64,000 nucleotides of DNA from GCA-2690565 sp002457235. GTDB lineage: Bacteria; Verrucomicrobiota; Verrucomicrobiia; Opitutales; Coraliomargaritaceae. The notes below the pieces were generated by a model. That model worked only from the letters and a program-made list of their open reading frames with translations, did not search any database and was not told the DNA's origin. The translations under genes and the position numbers were made by a program. The DNA lies in NCBI GenBank assembly GCA_045565695.1, contig JBJLEZ010000010.1, positions 1 through 64,000 on the forward strand. Reading direction: 5' to 3'. Below, piece after piece: positions 45,806 through 54,943 of this stretch (positions are counted from its first letter, which is position 1; every line of letters starts with the position of its first letter).

Positions 45806-45821
45806 TGGCACGCCAAATGCT
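45806..45821 (+). promoter_or_regulatory. Sigma54 (-24/-12) promoter of the amtB1-glnK1 operon
   Basis: TGGCACGCCAAATGCT matches the sigma54 consensus TGGCACGNNNNTTGCW at 11 of 12 defined positions, with exact GG-to-GC spacing. It lies 47 bases before the amtB ATG. Confidence 0.85.
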
Positions 45822-45867
45822 TAATCTGACTAGTTCACACTGAACAATTAACTAAACAATAATAATT

Positions 45868-47250
45868 ATGAAGATCAAAAACATCTTTTTAACACTACTA
45901 GTCAGCGGATTAACATTCTTTTGTTTATCTGCAAATCTCAGTGCAGAGGTTCTTTTAGACCCTATGACATCAGGCGATGATGACTACATTGCTTTACTTG
46001 AAGGCCAAGGCGAAAGTGCCTACGCCTTTGACTTTTTCACAACCAGTATGTTGTGGACAGTTATCGCAGCTGCTTTAGTTTTTCTAATGCACCTTGGTTT
46101 TGCCACTCTTGAGTGTGGTCTTACCCAATCTAAGAATACCGTTAATATTCTCTTCAAAAATACTTTCATTATATCAATGGGTATTTTAACTTATGCCGTT
46201 ATAGGATTTAATACTCACTATCCTTGTGGAGAATGGTCATTGATTGCAAATTGGCTTTCATTCGGTTCACCAATTGATCTTGGTATGGGAGATGTCCCGG
46301 GTAATGATGATTTCTCTTATGGTGGTGTTGGCCTAGCTATGACTGCATACGGTGATTTCATTTTCCAAGCTATGTTCGCAGCAACAGGTGCAACTATTGT
46401 TTCAGGAGCAGTTGCCGAAAGAGTTAAATTACTACCATTCATGATTTTCGTTACACTATTAGTGGGTATCGCGTATCCAGTAATCGGTTCATGGCACTGG
46501 GGTGGTGGATGGCTAAGTGAAGCTGGTTTCTATGACTTCGCTGGTTCATCAGTAGTTCACGCATTCGGTGGTTTCGCTGCCTTAGCTTGTGTGATGATCT
46601 TAGGACCTAGAGCTGGTAAATATGTTGATGGCAAAATTAAACCAATTCCTGGTCACAGTATGCCATTAGCAGCAATCGGTGTATTCTTACTTTTCTTAGG
46701 ATGGTTTGGATTCAACGGTGGTTCTGTTCTTTCTGCAAATCCTGGTCCTTTAGGTCTTGTCTTCACGACAACTGCTTTAGCAGGTGTAGCGGGTTGTTTA
46801 GCAGCCATGTTCTTTTCATGGATCTTCCTTAAAAAACCTGATATTTCAATGGCATTGAACGGTATTCTTGCTGGTCTAGTTGGTATTACAGCAGGTGCTG
46901 ACTCAATGGGCCCATGGGCTGCAGTGATCGTTGGTGCAATTGCCGGTGTGATCGTAGTACTTTCAATCATCTTCTTTGATTCAATCAAAATTGATGATCC
47001 AGTCGGAGCTATATCTGTACACGGTGTATGTGGTATTTGGGGAACAGTAGCAGTTGGTATCTTCGGTGGTGCTAGTCTCTCTACCCAGATTATCGGTACT
47101 CTTTCTGTATCAGTCGCAGCATTTATCTTCGCATATGTAGTATTCTCAATTGTTAAAGCAATTATGGGTGTGCGTGTAACTCCTGAAGAAGAGGCTGAAG
47201 GTCTTGATTTAGCGGAGCACGGACAATCTGCATATAGCATCACATCATAA
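45868..47250 (+). CDS. amtB: Ammonium transporter Amt, copy 1
   Basis: The 460-residue protein has a signal peptide or extra N-terminal helix (about residues 1-26), then 11 predicted membrane helices of the Amt family. The twin-His pore residues are in SSVVHAFGG and SVHGVCGIWG, and the ECGLTQSKN and AVAERVK motifs are conserved. It passes ammonium across the inner membrane. It forms an operon with glnK1 20 bases downstream and is preceded by a sigma54 promoter, so nitrogen control is likely. Confidence 0.96.
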   Translation: MKIKNIFLTLLVSGLTFFCLSANLSAEVLLDPMTSGDDDYIALLEGQGESAYAFDFFTTSMLWTVIAAALVFLMHLGFATLECGLTQSKNTVNILFKNTFIISMGILTYAVIGFNTHYPCGEWSLIANWLSFGSPIDLGMGDVPGNDDFSYGGVGLAMTAYGDFIFQAMFAATGATIVSGAVAERVKLLPFMIFVTLLVGIAYPVIGSWHWGGGWLSEAGFYDFAGSSVVHAFGGFAALACVMILGPRAGKYVDGKIKPIPGHSMPLAAIGVFLLFLGWFGFNGGSVLSANPGPLGLVFTTTALAGVAGCLAAMFFSWIFLKKPDISMALNGILAGLVGITAGADSMGPWAAVIVGAIAGVIVVLSIIFFDSIKIDDPVGAISVHGVCGIWGTVAVGIFGGASLSTQIIGTLSVSVAAFIFAYVVFSIVKAIMGVRVTPEEEAEGLDLAEHGQSAYSITS

Positions 47251-47270
47251 CTTTTAATAAAGGAAATAAT

Positions 47271-47609
47271 ATGAAATTAATTAAAGCTATAGTAAAACCT
47301 TTCAAGCTTGAGGAAATCAAGGAAGCCTTATCTGAACAAGGTATTGAAGGAATGACAGTTACAGAAGTAAAAGGATATGGCCGTCAAAAAGGACATACTG
47401 AAATATACAGAGGTAGTGAATATACTGTAGATTTCCTTCCTAAAGTTCTTATCGAAATCGTTGTTGACGACTCAGCTGTCGAAAAAACAACACAAACTAT
47501 CATTTCTGTCGCTAAAACTGGTAAAATCGGTGATGGAAAGGTGTTTGTGCTTCCAGTGGAAAGTGCAGTTCGTATTCGAACTGAGGAAACTGGAGCAGAA
47601 GCTCTCTAG
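47271..47609 (+). CDS. glnK: PII nitrogen regulatory protein GlnK, copy 1
   Basis: The 112-residue protein is a complete PII subunit, with Tyr51 of the T-loop in RGSEYTVDF and the GKIGDGKVFV nucleotide-binding segment. An AAAGGA Shine-Dalgarno sequence precedes it. GlnK binds and closes AmtB when nitrogen is sufficient; adjacency to amtB supports that pairing. Confidence 0.97.
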   Translation: MKLIKAIVKPFKLEEIKEALSEQGIEGMTVTEVKGYGRQKGHTEIYRGSEYTVDFLPKVLIEIVVDDSAVEKTTQTIISVAKTGKIGDGKVFVLPVESAVRIRTEETGAEAL

Positions 47610-47653
47610 TAACTTAGGTTACACATAATTACTTAGTTAAAGGTAAACATACT

Positions 47654-47688
47654 AGACGGTCTCTTTTCCATATTAGAGACCGTCTTTT
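47654..47688 (+). terminator. Intrinsic terminator after amtB1-glnK1
   Basis: AGACGGTCTCT and AGAGACCGTCT form an 11-bp stem followed by a run of seven T. Confidence 0.93.
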
Positions 47689-47752
47689 TTTGTGTAAATT
47701 TGTCAGGTATTAAAAAACTTGTCAAAAAAGCATCATGAATTGTGATAGGCTT

Positions 47753-49042
47753 ATGTTTACCAACTTAACTAAATTAACCTTATTGGTTTTTTTAGCTCTT
47801 CCAGCTGTGCTATTTGCATCCGATGGATCAGCTATCAACTCAGGCGATACCGCGTGGATTATCACTGCAACCGCTTTAGTTTTATTCATGACCCTTCCAG
47901 GGCTTGCCTTATTTTATGGTGGCTTAGTGCGTTCTAAAAACTATTTATCAGTTTTAATGCACAATGTGGCTATTGCTTGTTTGGCATCTATTCTCTGGGT
48001 TATCTGTCTATACAGTATCGCTTTCTCTGAAGGAAATGCCTTCTTTGGAGACCTTTCAAAAGCGTTTTTAAGTGGAATCAATCAAGATTCTGTAAGTGGA
48101 ACCATCCCAGAGTTGCTCTTTGTCGGATTCCAAATGACATTTGCCATCATCACGCCCGCTTTGATTATCGGAGCTTTTGTTGAACGGATGAAGTTTACTG
48201 CAGTACTCTTGTTCACAGGGCTATGGCTCTTTTTAGTCTATGCTCCCGTGACGCATTGGGTTTGGGGCGGCGGTTGGTTATCCGGCATGGGAGTGATTGA
48301 CTTTGCTGGTGGTTTAGTCGTGCATGCTACTGCGGGTATTTCTGCTTTGATTTTAGCTAAAGTATTGATGCCAAGAAAAGGGTTTCCTGATCGTTTGTCT
48401 GTGCCACATCAGCCGGGTCTTGTCATGATAGGAGCTTCCATGCTTTGGGTAGGATGGTTTGGATTCAATGCGGGAAGTCAATTAGCGGCTGACGGTCAAG
48501 CGGCCATGTCTTTACTAGTTACTCATATTTCTGCATCGGTTGCTAGTTTAACCTGGATGCTTATTGAGTGGAAAAAGAACGGCAAACCTGGTTTAGTTGG
48601 AATTGTAACTGGAACCATTGCTGGACTTGCGACCATCACCCCTGCATCAGGAAGCGTTGGCCCGATTGGAGCTATCATTATTGGTTTCTCAGCCGGAGTT
48701 ATTTGTTACTTCATGTGCGGTGTTATCAAAGGTGCTTTAAAAATAGACGATTCTCTAGACGTATTTGCCGTGCACGGAGTGGGTGGCATCCTTGGTACTC
48801 TACTGGTTGCTTTTTTAGCAGCTGACGCATTCGGCGGTAATGGAGGTGTTGATTTTGACGCACTAGCACAATTAAAAATACAAGCTATTGGTGTCGTAAC
48901 TGTAGTTGCTTGGTCTGCTATTGCTACAATCATCATCATTGCTATTTGTAAAGCAGTGACAGGTTTGAGAGTCAGAGAAGACGCTGAAATCCTTGGTCTC
49001 GACGAGGCTGAACATGGGGAAAACGCTTATAATTTGGACTAA
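47753..49042 (+). CDS. amtB: Ammonium transporter Amt, copy 2
   Basis: The ATG at 47753 gives 429 residues starting with a signal-peptide-like MFTNLTKLTLLVFLALPA; an ATG 18 bases earlier is possible. The Amt family motifs LVRSKNYLSVLMHN and AFVERMKF, with pore His in LVVHATAGIS and VHGVGGILG, are present. It is closer to classic bacterial AmtB than copy 1 and is clearly divergent from it, so this is not a recent duplication. No sigma54 promoter is seen before it, and it has its own glnK 44 bases downstream. Confidence 0.95.
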   Translation: MFTNLTKLTLLVFLALPAVLFASDGSAINSGDTAWIITATALVLFMTLPGLALFYGGLVRSKNYLSVLMHNVAIACLASILWVICLYSIAFSEGNAFFGDLSKAFLSGINQDSVSGTIPELLFVGFQMTFAIITPALIIGAFVERMKFTAVLLFTGLWLFLVYAPVTHWVWGGGWLSGMGVIDFAGGLVVHATAGISALILAKVLMPRKGFPDRLSVPHQPGLVMIGASMLWVGWFGFNAGSQLAADGQAAMSLLVTHISASVASLTWMLIEWKKNGKPGLVGIVTGTIAGLATITPASGSVGPIGAIIIGFSAGVICYFMCGVIKGALKIDDSLDVFAVHGVGGILGTLLVAFLAADAFGGNGGVDFDALAQLKIQAIGVVTVVAWSAIATIIIIAICKAVTGLRVREDAEILGLDEAEHGENAYNLD

Positions 49043-49086
49043 TATCTAAACTTGTCACCTATACTTAAACCCATATTATAATATTT

Positions 49087-49425
49087 ATGAAATTAATAAA
49101 AGCTATTATCAAACCCTTTAAGCTAGAGGATGTAAAAGCCGCTCTAGAAGAAGTGGGTGTATCTGGTATGACCGTTATTGAAGCCAAGGGCTATGGTCGT
49201 CAAAAAGGGCACACTGAAATCTATCGTGGGAGTGAATACACTATCGATTTTCTGCCTAAAACAATTATCGAAGCAGTCGTGGAAGACGACGTAGTCGCCG
49301 CAGCGACAGAAGCTATTATCACGAGTGCAAAAACAGGTAAAATTGGAGACGGAAAAATTTTCATCCTTCCTGTTGAGTCAGCAATACGTATTCGTACCGA
49401 AGAAAAAGACAGCGAAGCGCTTTAA
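49087..49425 (+). CDS. glnK: PII nitrogen regulatory protein GlnK, copy 2
   Basis: The 112-residue PII subunit has Tyr51 in RGSEYTIDF and the KIGDGKIF segment. It is about four-fifths identical by eye to copy 1, so the two PII proteins probably form mixed trimers or serve different Amt copies. Confidence 0.97.
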   Translation: MKLIKAIIKPFKLEDVKAALEEVGVSGMTVIEAKGYGRQKGHTEIYRGSEYTIDFLPKTIIEAVVEDDVVAAATEAIITSAKTGKIGDGKIFILPVESAIRIRTEEKDSEAL

Positions 49426-49453
49426 ATCTTACTCTTTAAGATACGCTTTATCC

Positions 49454-49491
49454 AATCGCTTATTGACTCAGTTCAATAAGCGATTTTTTTT
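49454..49491 (+). terminator. Intrinsic terminator after amtB2-glnK2
   Basis: AATCGCTTATTGA and TCAATAAGCGATT pair around a six-base loop, with a T-run of more than seven bases. Confidence 0.93.
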
Positions 49492-49527
49492 AAGTTAAGT
49501 TTCCTGTTAAATTCTATTCTAAAATTT

Positions 49528-50599
49528 ATGTCCGTACCAAAATTTCTTAATGAACTCCTTGATGCCCGTTCACCGACTGGCTGTGAGTATGAAGCCCAAG
49601 CTGTTGTTGATAATTGGATTGAGCCTATTGCCGATGATTATCGAAAAGACATCATGGGTAATCGCTTTGCTACTATAAATCCAAATGGCGATCCAAGTGT
49701 TCTTTTTGCCGGACACATTGACGAACTCGGACTTCTTATTACTTATATCGACGACAAAGGCTTTCTATACTTTGAGACTCTTGGTGGTCATGATCTCAGT
49801 ATTATTTCAGGAAGACGAATTGCTATACTCACGGAAAAAGGTGTGGTCAAAGGTGTCACTGGCAAACGGGCCATACACTTAATGAGTGCAGAAGACCGTA
49901 AAAAAGTCCCACAGACTCATGAAATATGGATCGATATAGGCGTAAAGAGCAAAGCTGAAGCAGAAGCCTTGGTTTCGATAGGGGATGCAGGTGTTTACGA
50001 TCAAAGCTTTGAGCTGATAAACGGTACGGTTGGAGTGGCACGAGCTTTTGATGACAAGGCAGGAGCGTACGCTATACTAGAAGCTACACGTCGACTTTCT
50101 GAAGAACGCAAAAAAAATGCAGATTCGCTTCAGTGCAAAAGTTATTGGTGTGGCCACCACCCAAGAAGAGATCGGCACACGAGGAGCTATTACTGCAGCA
50201 TTTTCTGAAAATCCAGATTTTGCTATCGCAGTTGATGTCGGACACGCCACCGATTCACCGAATTGTGATAATCGAAAGTACGGAAAATTTGTTCAAGGGG
50301 GCGGACCAATTATTTGCAAAGGCCCTAACATCAATCCCATTGTTTTTAAAAAGCTTAAAGCCCTAGCCGAGGCAAAAGGCATTCCACATCAAATTGAAGC
50401 AGATGCTCGACCTACAGGTACGGATGCACGTGTAATACAAGTCGCTCAATCAGGTATTGCCACCGGACTGCTTTCCATACCACTACGTTATATGCACACA
50501 CCTAGTGAAATGGTCGACCTTGAAGACATCGAGAATACAGTGAAACTCCTAGTGGCCTTAGCCCAGTCCCTCAAAGCAGGGGACAATGGCATTTGGTAA
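49528..50599 (+). pseudogene. M42-family metallo-aminopeptidase, frameshifted at an A8 run
   Basis: The first frame (49528 to about 50116) contains FAGHIDELGLLI, the ARAFDDKAGAYA metal motif and ends within LSEERKK. The second frame (from 50117 to 50599) continues with VIGVATTQEEIGTRGA, AVDVGHATD and PLRYMHTPSEMVDLED. All M42 metal ligands (H, D, E, E, D, H) are present across the two frames. The break is at CGC followed by eight A and TGC; one A fewer gives a continuous protein of about 356 residues. Either it is a sequencing insertion in the homopolymer, a natural slippage site, or a recent lesion. The family removes N-terminal residues from peptides. Confidence 0.9.
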
Positions 50600-51069
50600 A
50601 GTATCAGGAACAGGTATGCTTAAAAGCACTTAAGCTAGCGTATCGGTATAATTCACTTGTAAAATCAGAGGCAGCGAAAGTTGTCTCTTGTTCGTTTTGA
50701 ATCTGTTTAAAGATTTTCTTAAGGTGTACGGTTAAATTTGGAATAAATAATCTCGCCCATAGCTCTTATTCTTAAAGTCATTGCGAACCCTGATTCTGCC
50801 CTTCAATTTCTTAATTCATTGTTCATGAGAATGATCACACTGAATGTGTCAGAGTTTTTAATTAAAGTGAGTTTTCAATAGCTATGAATTCTTCAATTAA
50901 AGAAAATGAAGATTCATCGAATAACATTCAAAGTCCATTAAACGCTTAGTATTTTTTATCTATAACAGCATGACTTCTTTAAATTTAGATTCGGTCAGAA
51001 AAACATTGCTAATATCGGGTTTTAAAACTAAATTTCCATTCCTTAAAATTAAATAAACTTATTTAAATT
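50600..51069. other. Intergenic stretch with no recognisable gene
   Basis: About 470 bases between the M42 peptidase and the HMA-like gene. Only short AT-rich frames occur (for example a 21-codon frame at 50884), and no tRNA, terminator or clear promoter was recognised. Confidence 0.6.
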
Positions 51070-51465
51070 ATGAAATATATCTTACCTATTACCTTACTCT
51101 TTGCGGTGAGCTTTGTTTACGGAGCGAAGCCAGAGAAAGAATTACCGGAATCAAGTTGTGCTGAGCGTGCGACTGAGGTGCTTAAAAATAATCCTGATTC
51201 GATAGTGATTCACATCAAGGGTTTGATTTGTGGGTCTTGTGGTGTGGGAGTGAATTTTTCTTTGAAGAAGTTGGATTTTGTCGATCGCACTCGTTTTACT
51301 AATGGGGTTCTCTTGGATGCGAAGAATCAATTTGCGGTGGTGGCTTTAAAAGAGGGACATCGTCCAAAACGTGAATCAATTATGCAGGCTGCTGAGAGTG
51401 CGGGCTATGAAGCGATGGATTATTATATGATGGAGGGTGATGTGGTGCGGAAGGTGAAGCTGTAA
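51070..51465 (+). CDS. Secreted HMA-like metal-binding protein
   Basis: The 131-residue protein has a signal peptide (about residues 1-18, ending VYG) followed by one domain. IHIKGLICGSCGVGVNFSLKKL holds a CGSC pair typical of heavy-metal-associated folds. The rest, with RESIMQAAESAGYEAMDYYM, fits the last HMA helix and strand. Copper or another soft metal is the likely ligand. It precedes an outer-membrane protein gene on the same strand, so they may act together. Confidence 0.65.
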   Translation: MKYILPITLLFAVSFVYGAKPEKELPESSCAERATEVLKNNPDSIVIHIKGLICGSCGVGVNFSLKKLDFVDRTRFTNGVLLDAKNQFAVVALKEGHRPKRESIMQAAESAGYEAMDYYMMEGDVVRKVKL

Positions 51466-51517
51466 TTGCTATAATTGAATTAAGCCTTATTTGAATAATT
51501 AGAATTCTAAGTATCTA

Positions 51518-52354
51518 TTGAATCTTTTGAATATTATTTTGAAGTCTTTATTATTATGGATGGTCTTGATTGGCGTATGGGTCTCCACACTTTTGGGGGA
51601 TCAACCGATTATGAACATGATGCCTCGTTGGGATGGAGGTTATGGTTTTCAAGTCTTGTACGATTCGATTCATCGGGGACAATTATTTGAGGGGGATAGG
51701 GTCTTGGACTCGAATCGTTCGGAGGACATTCGCCTGCTGCATTTACAGGGTGTCTATACTTGGGATCGCTCGATTCGGATGACCGTGAAGATTCCCTATG
51801 CCTTAGAAGCGGAGCGGGAGAATTTGGATGGCTCTGTGGATCGCTATGAGGGACTAGGCGATGTGACTTTCGCTTTGCCTCTCAAGCAGTATTTTAATTT
51901 GGATGGGCGTTCGGGAAGCTGGACGTTGACGCCTCAGTTGGTGGTGCCGATGAGTTCGTACAAGGAGAATGGGGGCGATGCCTACGATGTCTTTTCTCGC
52001 CGATGGGGGAGTGGGCTTTTTGCTGGGTATGAGACAGAGACTTTTCGTTGGTTTTTCGCAGTGGGAGCTTCCTATTGGGTTTATGAAAAGGATAAACCAG
52101 AGGTCTTTAAGGCCAACTTAGATATGGGTGTAAACCCAACGGATGCCACGCAAGTCTTATTGGAGATCGACTATCGTTCAGAGGACGATGGGGCAGGCGC
52201 TTGGACGTTAGGGCCGTCTTTTTATTATCGGCAGAATTTACAGACGCATTGGCGAATCGAATTAAAAAAAGATTACCATGAGTCAGTGGGGCGTGGTCGT
52301 ATCGATTATGCGAGTGAAACAAAGTTGAGCGTGGGTGTGGGCTTTGTCTTTTAG
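51518..52354 (+). CDS. Outer-membrane beta-barrel protein, transporter-like
   Basis: The 278-residue frame (TTG start; ATG at 51560 is an alternative) has a hydrophobic leader and then alternating beta strands rich in Trp, Tyr and Gly, with DVTFALPLKQYF, LTPQLVVPMSSYKEN, and a terminal LSVGVGFVF. A C-terminal Phe and this strand pattern are marks of an outer-membrane barrel of the phenol-degradation 'meta-pathway' type. The substrate is unknown. Confidence 0.68.
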   Translation: MNLLNIILKSLLLWMVLIGVWVSTLLGDQPIMNMMPRWDGGYGFQVLYDSIHRGQLFEGDRVLDSNRSEDIRLLHLQGVYTWDRSIRMTVKIPYALEAERENLDGSVDRYEGLGDVTFALPLKQYFNLDGRSGSWTLTPQLVVPMSSYKENGGDAYDVFSRRWGSGLFAGYETETFRWFFAVGASYWVYEKDKPEVFKANLDMGVNPTDATQVLLEIDYRSEDDGAGAWTLGPSFYYRQNLQTHWRIELKKDYHESVGRGRIDYASETKLSVGVGFVF

Positions 52355-52458
52355 AAAGTTGATCAGAGCAGGCGGACTGAGCCGTATAGTGAGGGGAATA
52401 ATCTTTGACACTTTTTTGAAATTGGGATTTGGTTTTAGAATTTACATAATTTTGCACT

Positions 52459-53964
52459 ATGAAACCCCTGTTTTTAATCTTACCGCTTAGTTTTGCCACC
52501 ATGTTTAGCTTATCATCAGCCTCTTTTGCATCAGTGGAAATTTACCAAACGGGGCGAGCAGGCGACCGCTTAGAGAAGATTGAATCTTTGAAGGGCTTTG
52601 CTCAAACCGATCATACGCTAAAGGTGAATCCAGAGAATCGGTTCCAAACAATTGTAGGCTTCGGCGGTGCCTTTACTGAGGCAGGGGCGCATGCTTTGAG
52701 TGAGTTGTCCGGAGAGAAGCGTGCGGAGGTGCTTAGGGATTATTTTTCACCTGAAGGAGCGCATTTGTCTTTGACTCGTACCCATATCGCAAGTTGTGAT
52801 TTTTCTTTAAAGAATTATACCTATGCTCCGGTGCCGGGAGATGTGGAGCTTAAGCATTTTAGCATCGCACCAGATTATCCGTTTCTTTTACCAATGATTC
52901 AAGATGCCTTGAAGGTCGCGGGTGCGGATTTTAAAATCATGGCATCGCCTTGGACTTGCCCACCATGGATGAAAACCAATAACCATTGGAATGGGGGCGA
53001 ACTGAAAAAGGAATACTATTCAGTCTTTGCTGACTATTTTGTTGAGTATATTGAAGCTTACAGACAAGAGGGCGTGGAGATCTGGGGGTTAACACCAACC
53101 AATGAACCTTTGGGCAATAATTCCAGTTGGGAGTCGGTACATTTCACGGCTGAAGAGATGCGAGATTTTATCGGCGAGCATTTGGGCCCAAAATTGGACG
53201 CAGCTGGATTGGATATGAGTATTTGGGCCTTTGACCAAAACCGTGACCACGAGATGCTACATTGGGCAGAAACCATTTATTCAGATGAAAAAGCATCCTC
53301 TTATGTGGATGGTATGGCGGTGCATTGGTACCAAAGTACAGTGGATGTGGGTGGTGAGAATTTAGATGCAATGCATGGACAATTTCCGAATAAAGGTATT
53401 ATCCACTCAGAAGGCTGTATCGACAATATCGGGAATGACGAACCGATAGGGGCGATGCTTGAAGATGATTGGTATTTCCGTCCGGAGGCAACCGATTGGG
53501 GCTATATTTGGGCCTTACCTGAAAATAAAAAGAATCACCCAAAATACCGTCCTTTCTATCGCTATGTTCGTGATTTAATCCAAGGCTTTAATCATAATTT
53601 GAATGGGTGGATTGATTGGAATCTGGTCTTAAACACACGTGGTGGGCCAAACCATGCGTTTAACTTTTGTGGGGCTCCAATCTTGGTGGATAGTGGTACC
53701 AATTCAGCCTATTACACGCCCTTGTATTATGCGATTGCTCACTTCAGTAAGTTTGTTCGCCCAAATGCACAACGAATTGGATTCGATTTGAGTGATGACT
53801 CACCCTTATGGACAACCGCTTTCCTCAATGAAGATGGATCTATTGTTGTTGCACTCTTCAACCCTGAAGAGCAAGCGACTAGTTGCACGCTCAAGATTAA
53901 GGGAGCGAAGCAGTTGAAAGTAGCGATTGATGCACAAGCCTTGCAGACAATTGTTTTACGCTAA
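52459..53964 (+). CDS. Glycoside hydrolase family 30 glucosylceramidase-like enzyme, secreted
   Basis: The 501-residue protein has a signal peptide (about residues 1-25) and a full GH30 catalytic domain. It shows QTIVGFGGAFTEAGAHAL, SPWTCPPWMKTN, the acid/base glutamate E216 in TPTNEP, and the nucleophile E317 in HSEG. The C-terminal beta domain ends with LQTIVLR. GH30 enzymes cleave beta-glucosidic, beta-xylosidic or beta-fucosidic links. It is apart from the sulfatase cluster by about 24 kb but fits the same lifestyle. Confidence 0.93.
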   Translation: MKPLFLILPLSFATMFSLSSASFASVEIYQTGRAGDRLEKIESLKGFAQTDHTLKVNPENRFQTIVGFGGAFTEAGAHALSELSGEKRAEVLRDYFSPEGAHLSLTRTHIASCDFSLKNYTYAPVPGDVELKHFSIAPDYPFLLPMIQDALKVAGADFKIMASPWTCPPWMKTNNHWNGGELKKEYYSVFADYFVEYIEAYRQEGVEIWGLTPTNEPLGNNSSWESVHFTAEEMRDFIGEHLGPKLDAAGLDMSIWAFDQNRDHEMLHWAETIYSDEKASSYVDGMAVHWYQSTVDVGGENLDAMHGQFPNKGIIHSEGCIDNIGNDEPIGAMLEDDWYFRPEATDWGYIWALPENKKNHPKYRPFYRYVRDLIQGFNHNLNGWIDWNLVLNTRGGPNHAFNFCGAPILVDSGTNSAYYTPLYYAIAHFSKFVRPNAQRIGFDLSDDSPLWTTAFLNEDGSIVVALFNPEEQATSCTLKIKGAKQLKVAIDAQALQTIVLR

Positions 53965-54003
53965 TTAAGTCGGTCAGTAAGTGGTTAGGTAAAGTGAGCA
54001 AAA

Positions 54004-54033
54004 AAAAGCCCATTGATATTCTCAATGAGCTTT
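54004..54033 (-). terminator. Intrinsic terminator of slyD
   Basis: CATTGA and TCAATG pair with an outer AAAGC/GCTTT extension around TATTC. On the minus strand it is followed by seven T, ending the SlyD gene. Confidence 0.75.
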
Positions 54034-54056
54034 AGAAAAATGTGTGTTAGTGAGTT

Positions 54057-54590
54057 TTAGCTACAGCCGCAAGAACCGCCTTCTGAGTTTTCACCATCGC
54101 CACCGCCGCAGCAACCGCCTGATTGTTCGGTATGGATGTGTCCATTCTCAAGTTCTTCAGCAGTTGCTTCTCTGACTTCCTCAACTTTAACTGAAAAATT
54201 AAGAGTTTGTCCTGCCAGTGGGTGATTGCCATCAACTGTGACAACATCATCAGCCACTTTAGTCACGACCACCGGAACAGGGCCTTGTTCAGTGCTTGCT
54301 TGAAAACGCATACCAACTTCGAGTGTTTCAACTCCTTGAAAATGTTCTTTAGGAACTTCTTGAATCAAAGCTGGATTCACAGTGCCGTATGCATTTTCTG
54401 GTTCAACGGATACATCAAGTGCATCACCTACCGATTTGTCCAAAAGGGCGGATTCCAAACCCGGAATAATATTCCTATGTCCATGTAAATAATTGAGTGG
54501 CTGCCCTTCAGAGGACTGATCAATGATAGTTCCTTCAGAATTTTTTAAAGTATACTGAATGGAGACGACTGAATTGTTAGCTATTTGCAT
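54057..54590 (-). CDS. slyD: FKBP-type peptidyl-prolyl isomerase, SlyD-like
   Basis: The 177-residue protein has the split FKBP domain with an inserted flap (VSIQYTLKNSEGTIIDQS, LHGHRNIIPGLESALLD, PENAYG, NHPLAGQTLNF). The C-terminal tail has HIHTEQSGGCCGGG and ends CGCS, a Cys/His metal-binding tail as in SlyD. Such proteins isomerise prolyl bonds, act as chaperones and bind nickel or other metals. No signal peptide is seen. Confidence 0.93.
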   Translation of the reverse strand: MQIANNSVVSIQYTLKNSEGTIIDQSSEGQPLNYLHGHRNIIPGLESALLDKSVGDALDVSVEPENAYGTVNPALIQEVPKEHFQGVETLEVGMRFQASTEQGPVPVVVTKVADDVVTVDGNHPLAGQTLNFSVKVEEVREATAEELENGHIHTEQSGGCCGGGDGENSEGGSCGCS

Positions 54591-54746
54591 AATGATATTG
54601 TTGATTAAAATTGGTGATAGTTGCTTAGAGTCTTAATTGAGAAATATTTTTAAAATATGGTATCCTTTTATATCGCTTTGAGTTACTTTATCTTACGCCT
54701 TTCTTTAAAAAGTTTTGGAATTTAAAGGGCAAGTTAGCGATAAAGA

Positions 54747-54835
<89 letters not shown>

Positions 54836-54943
54836 AGTCAGTTAAGAAATAAAATAGCTAGGGATTGTGAGACAACTTGCAAGCAGTTTATTAAGGAATT
54901 TTTTAAATCGCTTTTGTTGAGTAGATGCTTGTAGGGTGCTGTA

